Part shown: piece by piece, positions 1-7,560 of the stretch
How the letters are laid out: each line of letters starts with the position of its first letter
Numbering within the stretch: position 1 is the first letter of the stretch
Source: a virus
Strand: one strand, 5' to 3'
Length of the DNA: 24,285 nucleotides
Virus record (IMG/VR): IMGVR_UViG_3300042520_001707
Coordinates: 1 to 24,285 of that record
Made by a program: the position numbers and the translations under genes
The notes under the pieces: model-generated
What the model was told of the DNA's origin: nothing
Seen by the model: only the letters and a program-made list of their open reading frames with translations
The model's database searches: none

Positions 1-2
1 AA

Positions 3-1310
3 ATGGCTGTACTGCTCGCAGACTTTACTTGGTCAGAAGCTGACTCATTGCGTAAGATTATCGGCAAGAAGCGAGATGCGGCTGGGTTTGATAAGTACAA
101 AGAGAAGTTTGTAAATAACAAGTACCTAACCCCAGCGCAATCTGAAAAGATTTGGGCAGAGTTTGAAATGTCGGCATTGTATATGTTTAACAAATCACAC
201 GCTGTTGCTTACTCACTCATGTCATATCAGACAATGTGGTTGAAGATTAATTACCCTCTTGAATTCATCTGGTCGCTTCTTTATAATGAGTCTGCCTCTG
301 ACAAGATCACCGCTTACTTGATGGAAGCGCAGAGGCTCGGATTGAAAATCTACGCCCCTGATATTAACAAGTCGGAAGAATTCTTCTCAATGTCCCTCCC
401 AGGTGAGGATGAAGGAATTCGCTTTGGTCTTGCCAATGTTACTGGATGTGGTACTAGTGCGATCAAAGAGATTACGACAAAGCGACCATTCAATTCATTT
501 GAAGAATTTAGTCATAAGTGTTCTAAGTCGGCTGTCAAAGCTCCGCTTAGAGAAAACTTGGATAAAGTTGGTGCGTTTGAATCAATTGGTCATGTATCGC
601 AATTTGATAATGAAAAGTACTACTTGCCAATTCTTGGATTCCCAATTGCGGCTAATCAACATAAGACTGCTATTGATGAATTCGTAGAGAACGCAGATGA
701 TTTCCATGAAACAATGTCAAGCATTACTCTCATTAAAGCCGTAGTTCGCTCTACAAAGAAAGCTACGGGCTATTTGCGAGTGGAATTTGAAGATCACTCA
801 GGCTCTTGCACTGTGTTTGGTGAGCGCAATACTGAGCTGGCGCAGAGAGACTATGTGTATGCGTTGATTGGCGATAGAACTCTGCATGCGTACTGTGATG
901 TGTATCAGGCAGAAGATTCAAGATTGTTTAATATCATGATGATGAAGAAAGCTGGTACCGATCATAAGTACTCATGGCTGTATGATCATGGTATTGGTTA
1001 TGTAACTGATGAGAAAACTCTTGCTTATATTTTTAACATCAGAAACTTTATTACCTCGTCTGGCAAGGAAATGGCTAGTGTGTACTGCTGGGATGGCAAG
1101 CAGTTCTTTAAGATCGTGGTGTTCGCCGCAGTTTACAAGAAGGTAAAGCAGATACTTAAGGAAGGCGAGTGGTATGCCGTTCGTCTATCAAAGGTTGAAG
1201 ACAAAGATACTCTCAATCGTCTTGACTCTTACAAGCTTGAAGCGGCAGACAAGATTATTACTGTAGATGATTATGTAAAGAGGAAAAATCTTGTTAAGGA
1301 GAGTGTGTAG
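3..1310 (+). CDS. dnaE: DNA polymerase III alpha subunit (DnaE-type), C-terminal part, 5' truncated by the window edge
   Basis: This is the C-terminal 435 residues of a bacterial family-C replicative polymerase; the N-terminal PHP and palm domains lie before the window, so the first ATG is an internal codon. The stretch at residues 62-89 (FNKSHAVAYSLMSYQTMWLK and on) is the classical DnaE fingers signature. A tandem helix-hairpin-helix segment follows near residues 140-195 (FGLANVTGCGTSAIKEI), then an OB-fold-like beta region near 240-300. The far C-terminus is not recognised. It would polymerise phage DNA, probably with its own or a host clamp. The stop overlaps the GTG of the next gene by one base, so the two are probably translationally coupled. 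Family assignment is firm; which processivity partner it uses cannot be seen here. Confidence 0.93.
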   Translation: MAVLLADFTWSEADSLRKIIGKKRDAAGFDKYKEKFVNNKYLTPAQSEKIWAEFEMSALYMFNKSHAVAYSLMSYQTMWLKINYPLEFIWSLLYNESASDKITAYLMEAQRLGLKIYAPDINKSEEFFSMSLPGEDEGIRFGLANVTGCGTSAIKEITTKRPFNSFEEFSHKCSKSAVKAPLRENLDKVGAFESIGHVSQFDNEKYYLPILGFPIAANQHKTAIDEFVENADDFHETMSSITLIKAVVRSTKKATGYLRVEFEDHSGSCTVFGERNTELAQRDYVYALIGDRTLHAYCDVYQAEDSRLFNIMMMKKAGTDHKYSWLYDHGIGYVTDEKTLAYIFNIRNFITSSGKEMASVYCWDGKQFFKIVVFAAVYKKVKQILKEGEWYAVRLSKVEDKDTLNRLDSYKLEAADKIITVDDYVKRKNLVKESV

Positions 1311-2032
1311 TGGTTTTAACTATTTACATACCAACATACAGGCGTGAATCAATTGTGCAGTGTGTAGAGAGTGTTGTTAATCAATTTACAAATGATATTG
1401 AATTAATTATATCTGACAACGACCAAGATGCTTTTGCTGGTAATCTTTTATACCCGTACAAAGAATACATAACAGAGTATTCAGTAAGAAAACAAAACAT
1501 AGGTTGCGATGGCAATTGCTTACATGGGCTGACATCTGGAAATGGCGAATATGTATGGGTGCTGGGTGATGATGATGTGCTGCTTCCAGGTGCTATCAAG
1601 GCATTGACTCCTATGCTAAATGGTGTTGATAGAATAATGCAATATGCCCCTTACTCTGGAGAATTAAAGCCTGGTTTTTCTGGTACAATGGCTGAATTGA
1701 TAAATGGTCTTAATGATAAATCCTACATGGTTGCTGCAACATTAGCGAGTATGAATATTTGGAAAAGAGATGTGATGGATTTTAGAGCGGGGGTGAAACA
1801 CTTGGATTCTAGAAATGTGTTGGCTTGGGCTGGTCTCAACTGCAAGACGGTTAGTGTTCCAGGGGTGCCTACTGTTCTTGTCAATGATACAAACCATTTC
1901 GTGTTTAAAGATTTTGACAATGTGATGTTTGAATACTGCGATGCTCTTTCTGATATTGATGGAGTTGAGAAATTTACATTTCATAATGCAAATAAATGGA
2001 ATTTTGTTAGTGCGTCAATGGAGAAAAAATGA
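1310..2032 (+). CDS. Family 2 (GT-A fold) glycosyltransferase
   Basis: 240 residues. The N-terminus (LTIYIPTYRRESIVQCVESV) is the first Rossmann strand and helix of GT2 enzymes. IISDND at residues 33-38 is the nucleotide-binding strand, and LGDDD at 85-89 is the DxD-type metal/nucleotide-sugar site. These enzymes move a sugar from a nucleotide-sugar donor to an acceptor; donor and acceptor cannot be read from the sequence. The C-terminal half is weakly conserved and no membrane segment is evident, so it is probably cytosolic. The GTG start overlaps the polymerase stop and has a good ribosome site (AAGGAG). The end overlaps the next gene in an ATGA junction. It is one of four glycosyltransferases in this window. 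Confidence 0.85.
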   Translation: MVLTIYIPTYRRESIVQCVESVVNQFTNDIELIISDNDQDAFAGNLLYPYKEYITEYSVRKQNIGCDGNCLHGLTSGNGEYVWVLGDDDVLLPGAIKALTPMLNGVDRIMQYAPYSGELKPGFSGTMAELINGLNDKSYMVAATLASMNIWKRDVMDFRAGVKHLDSRNVLAWAGLNCKTVSVPGVPTVLVNDTNHFVFKDFDNVMFEYCDALSDIDGVEKFTFHNANKWNFVSASMEKK

Positions 2033-2463
2033 TTGTATATACAGGTGGAACATTTGATCTTTTTCATTCGGGTCATAGCCGATTGTTGGAGAGATGTAGA
2101 AATATAGCGGGTGTCGGCGGTCAAGTGGTTGTGTCAGTTAACCCAAGTGAATTTTGTGCTCAGTATAAAGAACCACCAATTTGTGAATTATTTGAAAGAA
2201 TGGAAGTTGTATCTTCTTGTAAATGGGTGGATAAAGTTATCATCAACACAGGTGGAGCTGATTCAAGACCTGCTATTCTAGAGTCAAAAGCAAGTGTTAT
2301 CGTAGTTGGCTCAGATTGGGAGACTAAGGATTACCATAAACAAATGGGCTTTACCCAGGAATGGCTTGACGAGCACAACATCAAAGTAATTTTTGTTCCG
2401 TATACAGATCACATATCAACAACGATTATTAAATCAAGAATTCTAGACAGAATGTTTCAATAA
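2029..2463 (+). CDS. Cytidylyltransferase-family nucleotidyltransferase (TagD/glycerol-3-phosphate cytidylyltransferase-like)
   Basis: 144 residues, close to the usual length of single-domain TagD-like enzymes. The N-terminal YTGGTFDLFHSGH (residues 4-16) holds the HxGH nucleotide-binding motif, and ISTTIIKSRI (129-138) is the second signature of this superfamily. The middle segment (CKWVDKVI) also fits. Such enzymes join a phosphorylated alditol or sugar to CMP (or AMP), giving an activated donor such as CDP-glycerol. The exact substrate is not visible. It starts inside the stop of a glycosyltransferase gene (ATGA), so it may supply or prime substrate for glycosylation. Pantetheine-phosphate or FAD synthetase-like members share the motifs, but neighbours and length favour a TagD-like role. 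Confidence 0.82.
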   Translation: MIVYTGGTFDLFHSGHSRLLERCRNIAGVGGQVVVSVNPSEFCAQYKEPPICELFERMEVVSSCKWVDKVIINTGGADSRPAILESKASVIVVGSDWETKDYHKQMGFTQEWLDEHNIKVIFVPYTDHISTTIIKSRILDRMFQ

Positions 2464-2472
2464 AGGAGAAAT

Positions 2473-3387
2473 ATGTTAATTGTAGATAAGCGTAAAGGGC
2501 ACACAATGCCCATTCATGATGTTATTCCAACCCCTAGCATCGGTTTAAATCGTGCTTTAGGCGGTGGTCTTAATACGGGTGCGACTCATTTATTCTGGGG
2601 TACGCCATCAGTCGGCAAGACAACTATGTGTTTTCGGATTATTGCGGAAGCTCAAAAGCTAGGTTATCGCCCTGTAATCATTGATTCAGAGTCATCTTAC
2701 AATGATCAATACGCCGCCAAGTGCGGGATTAACATTGATGATGTTGTAATCATTCAATCTACCATTGTGGAAGATATCATGAAGAATTTGATTGGGTATC
2801 TGACAGATGATAAGGAAAAACATATTTTCTTATTTGATTCGCTGTCTAATATCATCAAGGAAGAGTTCTACGATAAGCCCGAAGGTGGTAAGGCAATGGG
2901 CTTGCAATCACGCTCACAGGGATACCTGTTGCAGAAGCTGGTGAACTATCTTCACAAGGAACGCAACATCATGCTATTCGTTGCTCACCAAACAGTTGAC
3001 TTGAGCGGAATGTTCGCTATCACGAAAGCCAAGATGGGCAATACGGTTCACCATAACATGCATAATGTTGTGAAGCTTTTCTTGTCAATGTCAAAGGGCG
3101 AAATGGAGCGTGAAGAGAATAACATGATTACCTCGCAACGAGCGACTTGGACTGTTGAAAAGACAAAGCAGATTCCTACTATCGGGGCAACGGGTTATTA
3201 TTATGTTCTACCACAAGAGGGAAGAATTGATCAAGAGCGTGAGATTATTGATATTGCTATTGAGATGGACATTATTCAGCGCAAGGGTGCTTGGTATAGT
3301 TATGAAGAGAGTAAATGGAATGGCATGGGTTCAATTGAATTGACTGCCAAACAGTCAAAGGATATCCTCAAACGCATTAATTCATGA
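2473..3387 (+). CDS. RecA/UvsX-type DNA recombinase ATPase
   Basis: 304 residues. Walker A is GTPSVGKTT at residues 43-51, Walker B is HIFLFDS at 117-123, and DSESSYND at 71-78 sits where RecA places its catalytic glutamate. MGLQSRSQGYLLQKL (142-156) matches the helix after the RecA L1 region. It is shorter than cellular RecA and resembles phage UvsX/RecA-like strand-exchange proteins, which coat single-stranded DNA and drive recombination-dependent replication or repair. Start chosen at 2473 because of AAAGGAG seven bases upstream. The last codons overlap the next ATG (ATGA). It lies near polymerase, resolvase and nuclease genes, consistent with one recombination module. A RadA-like ATPase is the main alternative. 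Confidence 0.85.
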   Translation: MLIVDKRKGHTMPIHDVIPTPSIGLNRALGGGLNTGATHLFWGTPSVGKTTMCFRIIAEAQKLGYRPVIIDSESSYNDQYAAKCGINIDDVVIIQSTIVEDIMKNLIGYLTDDKEKHIFLFDSLSNIIKEEFYDKPEGGKAMGLQSRSQGYLLQKLVNYLHKERNIMLFVAHQTVDLSGMFAITKAKMGNTVHHNMHNVVKLFLSMSKGEMEREENNMITSQRATWTVEKTKQIPTIGATGYYYVLPQEGRIDQEREIIDIAIEMDIIQRKGAWYSYEESKWNGMGSIELTAKQSKDILKRINS

Positions 3388-4631
3388 TATTTTCAATCCA
3401 TACTGATCAGCATATTAAAGACGCAAACGGAACATTTGGCTATTCTTATGGCTACTTTAATATTTTAAAGCATTTTAATCAATTCAGCTATCGTGGTAAA
3501 CAATTAGAAGTCGTAGAAAATGACCCTGCCGCACAGATTCAAATGTTTTATATGGAACCAGAATGGCATAACCCTGTTACAGGACATGATTTTAGGCAGC
3601 CAGGGTTTAAAAAACACCATGATCACCAGTATAAGATTAATGGCACATATTTAGAAGCGACCAAGGCTTGGGAGTGGTGGATTCCCACCATGAAAACATT
3701 TGATGAAATCTGGGTCGGTAATCAGTTCTCTGCTGATGCAATTGCTAACTCTGGTGTTGATACTCCTACATATGTTTTTGAATTGGGTGTTGATGATATG
3801 TGGACACCTTTTAGAAGAGGGAATAAGGGAAAGATTAGATTTCTTCATGTTGATTCAGATAGCCCTCGTAAAAGGGCAGACCTTGTTAAAGCAGCATTTC
3901 TTGAGTTGTTCAGGGGGAATGGCGATGTTGAGCTTACATTGAAGCATCACGGGGGTGGGGGTTCAGGCGGTTATAGCGTTATGGATCTTTTCATTCAAGG
4001 TGATGAAAGCAATGTCAAGAGAATATTCAAAACACTTACGCAAGAAGAAATGGTTCAGTTATATCACGATCACGATATTCTAATTTATCCGACTGAAGGT
4101 GAAGGGTTTGGTCTGATACCACTCCAGGCGCTAGCGACAGGGATGCCTACTATCTCAACAAGCAGATGGTGTTCGTATGAGAAATATCTTGGTAAGAATA
4201 TTATTGAATCAACTCTTGGTAAAACACAGCATTCTGGCTATCACACTGGGGAAGTGATTATCCCGAGCTTTGATTCAACTGTTGAGTTGATGAGAAAAGC
4301 GGTTGATGACTTTGATGCTCAGTGCGATTATTACTACAAACAAGCCCCTAAAGTTATTAAAGAATACAACTGGCAATCTCAGTGCGATAAGATGCTTAAG
4401 TCTTTAATTAAGCGTGTCGGGGTGGAGATGTTTGAACCTATTGGGAAAGTGTCTAGAAGGAAATATATATATTTTGAACGGGGTGCTGGGTACAGCACAA
4501 GCTCTGGTGTGAGGTTTTCAAAAGAAAATCCAGTGCAGAAAGTGTCTGATGATGAGTATGATATGTTAATAACGAATTCTAATTTTAGACAACCAACAGA
4601 TCAAGAGATCATAAAGCATTTAGGGGAGTGA
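3384..4631 (+). CDS. GT-B fold (GT1/GT4-type) glycosyltransferase with an extra C-terminal module
   Basis: 415 residues. The C-terminal Rossmann half is clear: IRFLHVDSDSPRKRADLV (151-168) and the donor-binding PTEGEGFGLIPLQALATGMP (236-255), with the conserved glutamate in the EGFGL segment. FDEIWVGNQFSADAI (106-120) is a typical hinge segment of the N-terminal half. It is paralogous to the protein encoded at 8312-9343, sharing these segments and their order. After the transferase domain, from about residue 345, comes a roughly 70-residue tail (core YIYFERGAGYSTSSGVRF) not expected in this family and absent from the paralogue. Starts inside the stop of the RecA-like gene. Sugar donor and acceptor unknown. 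Confidence 0.82.
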   Translation: MIFSIHTDQHIKDANGTFGYSYGYFNILKHFNQFSYRGKQLEVVENDPAAQIQMFYMEPEWHNPVTGHDFRQPGFKKHHDHQYKINGTYLEATKAWEWWIPTMKTFDEIWVGNQFSADAIANSGVDTPTYVFELGVDDMWTPFRRGNKGKIRFLHVDSDSPRKRADLVKAAFLELFRGNGDVELTLKHHGGGGSGGYSVMDLFIQGDESNVKRIFKTLTQEEMVQLYHDHDILIYPTEGEGFGLIPLQALATGMPTISTSRWCSYEKYLGKNIIESTLGKTQHSGYHTGEVIIPSFDSTVELMRKAVDDFDAQCDYYYKQAPKVIKEYNWQSQCDKMLKSLIKRVGVEMFEPIGKVSRRKYIYFERGAGYSTSSGVRFSKENPVQKVSDDEYDMLITNSNFRQPTDQEIIKHLGE

Positions 4632-4636
4632 ATTGC

Positions 4637-4735
4637 ATGATTATCGTAGGTGTGAGATCCTATAAATGCTTCTGCCCTAAGCCAGTACCAGAAAATCCAG
4701 AATGTGGCGATAGAGGAGTGGAAGAAGATGATTAG
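4637..4735 (+). CDS. Tiny Cys-containing protein, 32 residues
   Basis: A 32-codon reading frame beginning with MIIVGVRSYKCFCPKP, with a third cysteine near the middle (PECGD) and an acidic C-terminus. The ribosome site GGGGAG lies about nine bases before the ATG, and the stop overlaps the next gene's ATG, so the frame fits the packed operon and is likely real. CxC plus one more cysteine could bind a metal, but three cysteines alone do not prove this. No family recognised. Confidence 0.5.
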   Translation: MIIVGVRSYKCFCPKPVPENPECGDRGVEEDD

Positions 4736-4901
4736 GTGGTTTATTATGCTTAAAAAGAAAATGGATTACATTAAAGAGATTAATGATTTAAGAAAAAGAA
4801 TTGAGGAGTCCGAAGATAAAATCGCCATTCTTCGTGTACAATATATTTTAGTAAAATCCGACCGAGATCGTTTGAAAGAAATTATTAGTGAAAAGAACTG
4901 A
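4728..4901 (+). CDS. Small coiled-coil protein, unknown function
   Basis: 57 residues counting from ATG 4728; a further upstream ATG at 4704 is in frame but would overlap the preceding small gene more deeply, and the GAGGAG/GGAAG stretch fits 4728 better. Residues about 15-55 (MDYIKEINDLRKRIEESEDK and on) form a strongly charged helix with heptad-like hydrophobic spacing, so a short coiled coil is likely. The N-terminus (MIRWFIMLKKK) is hydrophobic-basic but too short for a convincing membrane span. Overlaps the GTG of the following nuclease-like gene. No family recognised. Confidence 0.55.
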   Translation: MIRWFIMLKKKMDYIKEINDLRKRIEESEDKIAILRVQYILVKSDRDRLKEIISEKN

Positions 4902-5190
4902 AAAAGAAGAAATTAAGCGTGATAGCGCTAAAGCTGTAAAGAATTCTGGTCGTGGTCTTAAAAAGGGCGATGCATCATTGCATAAATTTTTGCTTGATTA
5001 TAAACACAACGAAAAAACTTTTACGCTCACATTGAAGGCTTGGGCTAAAATGAGAAAAGATGCGTGGAATGCCAACTACAAATACCCATGTATTTCCGTA
5101 GTGTTTGGGGAAAATTCCGAGACAAAGGTTGCTATAATAGACTGGGAAGTATTCCAGGATTTAATTAAAGGAAGTGAATATGAAGCTTAA
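4888..5190 (+). CDS. Probable Holliday-junction resolvase-like PD-(D/E)xK nuclease
   Basis: 100 residues from a GTG start that overlaps the previous gene. SGRGLKKGD (20-28) and FLLDYKH (34-40) give an acidic residue followed by D-x-K, the layout of small archaeal Hjc-like and phage resolvases. The rest (FTLTLKAWAKMRKDAWNA, then two strands ending in VAIIDWEVF) fits the compact alpha/beta nuclease core. Such enzymes cut four-way junctions during recombination or before packaging. A RuvC-fold protein is encoded about 1.8 kb downstream, so the phage would carry two unrelated resolvase types. Assignment is from motif layout only; a non-resolvase PD-(D/E)xK nuclease is the alternative. Confidence 0.6.
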   Translation: MKRTEKEEIKRDSAKAVKNSGRGLKKGDASLHKFLLDYKHNEKTFTLTLKAWAKMRKDAWNANYKYPCISVVFGENSETKVAIIDWEVFQDLIKGSEYEA

Positions 5191-5356
5191 ATTTTGTTGC
5201 GATAAACTATCTGGTCACAAAAGTCTTGGTATAAGCCTTGATCATGATGAATTTGCTATTGGTGTAAATCTTATATTTTGGTTTGTTGGGATTGCAAAAG
5301 TTTATCCACCATATCAAGCTTTAGTTAAAACAGAAGATCTAAGAAAGGATATCTAA
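5180..5356 (+). CDS. Small protein of unknown function, 58 residues
   Basis: Start placed at ATG 5180, not the in-frame GTG at 5174, because AAAGGAAG ends just at 5174 and is well spaced for the ATG. The protein begins MKLKFCCDKLSGHKSLGISL and has one hydrophobic stretch (VNLIFWFVGIAKVY, about residues 31-44), borderline for a membrane segment. Its stop overlaps the next ATG (TAATG), so it belongs to the same operon. No family recognised. Confidence 0.55.
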   Translation: MKLKFCCDKLSGHKSLGISLDHDEFAIGVNLIFWFVGIAKVYPPYQALVKTEDLRKDI

Positions 5357-5673
5357 TGCCAGATATTGTAATTAATAAAGAAGTTCTTGCTGAGCAGATG
5401 GGTGATAAGGCAGAGGAATTTATAGAGTGTATAAGGATAGTTGAGGACATTATTCAGAACCCAGACCACTATCTGGGCGGTCAGGCTGTTAAGTATGCTA
5501 ATATATTAGCGGCGTACAGAACATTGATGATTATTAAATCACAAGCTTTTAAAAGAAAGTCTTCGGTTATGAATGATCAAGATAAATTTGTTAATGATAT
5601 ATGGAAAACCATGTATGAAGCATTAGGTGAAAACATAAATGCACTTAAACTCGCTGCGAAAGGCGGAATGTAA
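5356..5673 (+). CDS. Hypothetical helical phage protein, 105 residues
   Basis: Mostly alpha-helical by composition: an N-terminal strand-like MPDIVINKEVL, then long helices (EEFIECIRIVEDIIQNPDHY; VKYANILAAYRTLMIIKSQA; FVNDIWKTMYEALGENINAL). It starts in a TAATG overlap with the gene before and ends in one with the Cas4-like nuclease gene after it. This position suggests a partner of the nuclease, but that is inference; I recognise no domain. Confidence 0.65.
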   Translation: MPDIVINKEVLAEQMGDKAEEFIECIRIVEDIIQNPDHYLGGQAVKYANILAAYRTLMIIKSQAFKRKSSVMNDQDKFVNDIWKTMYEALGENINALKLAAKGGM

Positions 5674-6413
5674 TGAAATCGTTAAAAGTATTGAGAAATA
5701 CCAACCCAAAACCAAAGCAAGAGGAAGCCCCAGTAGTAAGTCTTACTATGATTGAATTAGTTGATGGCTTAAATAAAGCTATTGATGAGAATTTAGTGCA
5801 AAGAAATAAGCCAGAGTTTAAAAAAGTTAAGGGTTTTCACCCAAGCTATACTAATCAATGCTCACGCTATTGGTATTACATGTTTGATGGTGTTAGTGTA
5901 ACGCCAGATTTCAGAGCTCAGACGCTCAGGATTTTTGATAATGGTCATGCTGTTCATGACAGATTGTATGGTTATTTTAGAGACATGGGTATCCTGATAG
6001 CTGAGGAAATCCCAGTTAGTTATTCTTCGCCCCCGATTGAGGGAACAGCGGATGGAATTATTAACTGGCATGGGGAGAAGTTGATTGAATTAAAGTCAAT
6101 TAGCTCAGAAGGCTTCCATTACAGAAAGCTGTACAACAAGCCGAAGGATGAGCATTACAGGCAGGCACAGATTTATATGGAGTGCTTGAATCTAGACGGC
6201 GGTTTTGTTATTTATGAATGCAAGAATAATCAAGAGATTCTTCCTATTTATATTGAAAAAGATCAGGCTTTTATAGATAAGTTATTTAAGAAATACAGAG
6301 AAATTTATGGGAATTACACAAGTGGTGATATCCCCGTCAGACCTTACAAGAGAACATCCAAGCATTGTTCAGACTGTAATGTTGCTACTTTATGCTGGGG
6401 AGACAGTGATTAA
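5673..6413 (+). CDS. Cas4/RecB-like PD-(D/E)xK exonuclease with a predicted Fe-S cluster
   Basis: 246 residues. The nuclease core reads NGHAVHDRLYGYF (motif I histidine region, 90-102), IEGTADGIINW (aspartate D127), LIELKS (E139 and K141) and QAQIYM (164-169), the order seen in RecB/Cas4 nucleases. Four cysteines bracket the core: C63, then C232, C235 and C241 in the CX2CX5C spacing used by Cas4, AddB and related enzymes to hold a 4Fe-4S cluster. Such proteins degrade or resect DNA ends, usually 5'-3'. Neighbours (RecA-like, resolvases, polymerase) point to replication and recombination. There is no sign of CRISPR-Cas genes, so an adaptation role is unlikely. Confidence 0.85.
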   Translation: MKSLKVLRNTNPKPKQEEAPVVSLTMIELVDGLNKAIDENLVQRNKPEFKKVKGFHPSYTNQCSRYWYYMFDGVSVTPDFRAQTLRIFDNGHAVHDRLYGYFRDMGILIAEEIPVSYSSPPIEGTADGIINWHGEKLIELKSISSEGFHYRKLYNKPKDEHYRQAQIYMECLNLDGGFVIYECKNNQEILPIYIEKDQAFIDKLFKKYREIYGNYTSGDIPVRPYKRTSKHCSDCNVATLCWGDSD

Positions 6414-6714
6414 TGATGAAGAAAGGACTTGCAAAAATTTAGATTGCAGTAAATTGTTTAAAGCTAAATCTTATAATAGTATTTATTGTTCGGCAGAGTG
6501 TAGAAGAATTATCACAAATGCAAAATTATTAAACAATTATTATGAAAAAAAAGCTAATATAAATAAAAAAAGAATATGTAAAACCAAAGATTGCAAAACT
6601 GTATTATCACGATATAATAAAGAAAATATTTGTGAGAAATGCAAAAGAGAAAGATTTGTACAAAGGTTAGTCGGATGGGGCTGGGATGAAGGCTCGGTCA
6701 GGGATGGCATGTAA
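6406..6714 (+). CDS. Small protein with two zinc-finger-like cysteine clusters
   Basis: 102 residues if translation begins at GTG 6406, preceded by GGGGAGA; longer versions read back into the nuclease gene and are unlikely. Two four-cysteine groups are visible: C9, C14, C28, C32 (CX4CX13CX3C) and C58, C63, C76, C79 (CX4CX12CX2C). The first resembles the treble-clef knuckles of phage proteins with a YCSAECRR ending. A lysine-rich helix links the two. It probably binds DNA, RNA or a protein partner. Its start overlaps the nuclease stop by eight bases and its end overlaps the RuvC start by one. Confidence 0.65.
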   Translation: MINDEERTCKNLDCSKLFKAKSYNSIYCSAECRRIITNAKLLNNYYEKKANINKKRICKTKDCKTVLSRYNKENICEKCKRERFVQRLVGWGWDEGSVRDGM

Positions 6715-7277
6715 TGAATCTTAAAAATATAGTAAGCACTCATGAAAAAAGAATTTTATCAATAGATCCTTCATCTCATTCTTTAGGTTGGGCTGTTATT
6801 GATTTCAATAATGGTCTTAAACTTGTTGATTGCGGTAAGATCAAGTTTACAAAAACAAATGATATTTCTATAAAATTTAATGAAATCAACGCTGGTATTA
6901 AAGATGTTTGTAAGAAGCATAACCCCAGCATAGCTGTTATTGAGCAATCAGTTTATATACAAAATTTTCAAACAAGCAGGGTTATTTCCTATATAATTGG
7001 TTACACCTGGGGAATTGTTCAGGGGTATTGTTTTAAAGTTATGGATATCAACCCTATACTTTGGAAAAGAGGGATCGGGTACAAAAACATATCTAAAACA
7101 GATAAGATAGTTTTTGATACAGAAGCGAAGAAGAAGAAGGAAAGAAAAGATCGTGTCAGAGATATTGTTACCGATTATTTCCAAATGGAGGAAGAAAATC
7201 TAAAAGACGATGACATTGTTGATGCGGTCGGCATTGGTCTTTGGTATTATTTAATGGTGATATCTAATGGCTCTTGA
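6714..7277 (+). CDS. ruvC: RuvC-like Holliday junction resolvase
   Basis: 187 residues with the RNase H-like fold of RuvC: LSIDPSSHSLGWAVID (15-30) carries the first catalytic aspartate D18, IAVIEQS (73-79) carries E77, and DDDIVDAVGIGLW (166-178) carries the C-terminal acidic pair. PILWKRGIG (114-122) matches the conserved loop between them. Length is near that of bacterial RuvC. It would cut four-way DNA junctions made during recombination so DNA can be packaged. A lysine-rich insert (about 139-148) is unusual and may add DNA contact. Starts in a TAATG overlap. Confidence 0.85.
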   Translation: MNLKNIVSTHEKRILSIDPSSHSLGWAVIDFNNGLKLVDCGKIKFTKTNDISIKFNEINAGIKDVCKKHNPSIAVIEQSVYIQNFQTSRVISYIIGYTWGIVQGYCFKVMDINPILWKRGIGYKNISKTDKIVFDTEAKKKKERKDRVRDIVTDYFQMEEENLKDDDIVDAVGIGLWYYLMVISNGS

Positions 7278-7560
7278 ACCTTATAAAGACAAAACATGGC
7301 TGTACGAGCACTATGTGAGGAAGCGGATGAATTTGACTGACATTGTAAAGCTGCTAAAGCAAACTTACAATGTTGAAATCTCCCCACAGGGTCTCTATAA
7401 CTGGTGTAAGAAATACGACCTTTTAAAATTTAGAGGCAAGGGCAGAAATTTATCTGCTACATCTAAAAAGCCAAAATCACCAATGCAACAGAAATCTGAA
7501 CAAATGAAGCGTGATAGGAGAAAATCAATGCAGCAAAAAAAGAAAGGCATGGGTAGGTAA
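7267..7560 (+). CDS. Small helix-turn-helix DNA-binding protein with a basic tail
   Basis: 97 residues. Residues about 10-50 (KTWLYEHYVRKRMNLTDIVK, then ISPQGLYNWCKKYDLL) look like the helix-turn-helix common in phage regulators and near homing endonucleases. Residues 55-97 are almost all Lys, Arg, Ser and Gln, likely disordered and nucleic-acid binding. It overlaps the RuvC gene by 11 bases and the next gene by one. The run of seven A near 7535 could look like a slippery site, but the next gene's frame is closed there. Role (regulator or nucleoid-like protein) is not settled. Confidence 0.65.
   Translation: MALEPYKDKTWLYEHYVRKRMNLTDIVKLLKQTYNVEISPQGLYNWCKKYDLLKFRGKGRNLSATSKKPKSPMQQKSEQMKRDRRKSMQQKKKGMGR

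Noticed and set aside
5460-5477. CCCAGA/TCTGGG hairpin
   Set aside because: Only six pairs inside a coding region with no T-run; expected by chance.
5673-6413. Cas4-like nuclease as evidence of a CRISPR system
   Set aside because: No Cas1, Cas2 or repeat-spacer array in the window; phage Cas4/RecB-like nucleases commonly occur alone.
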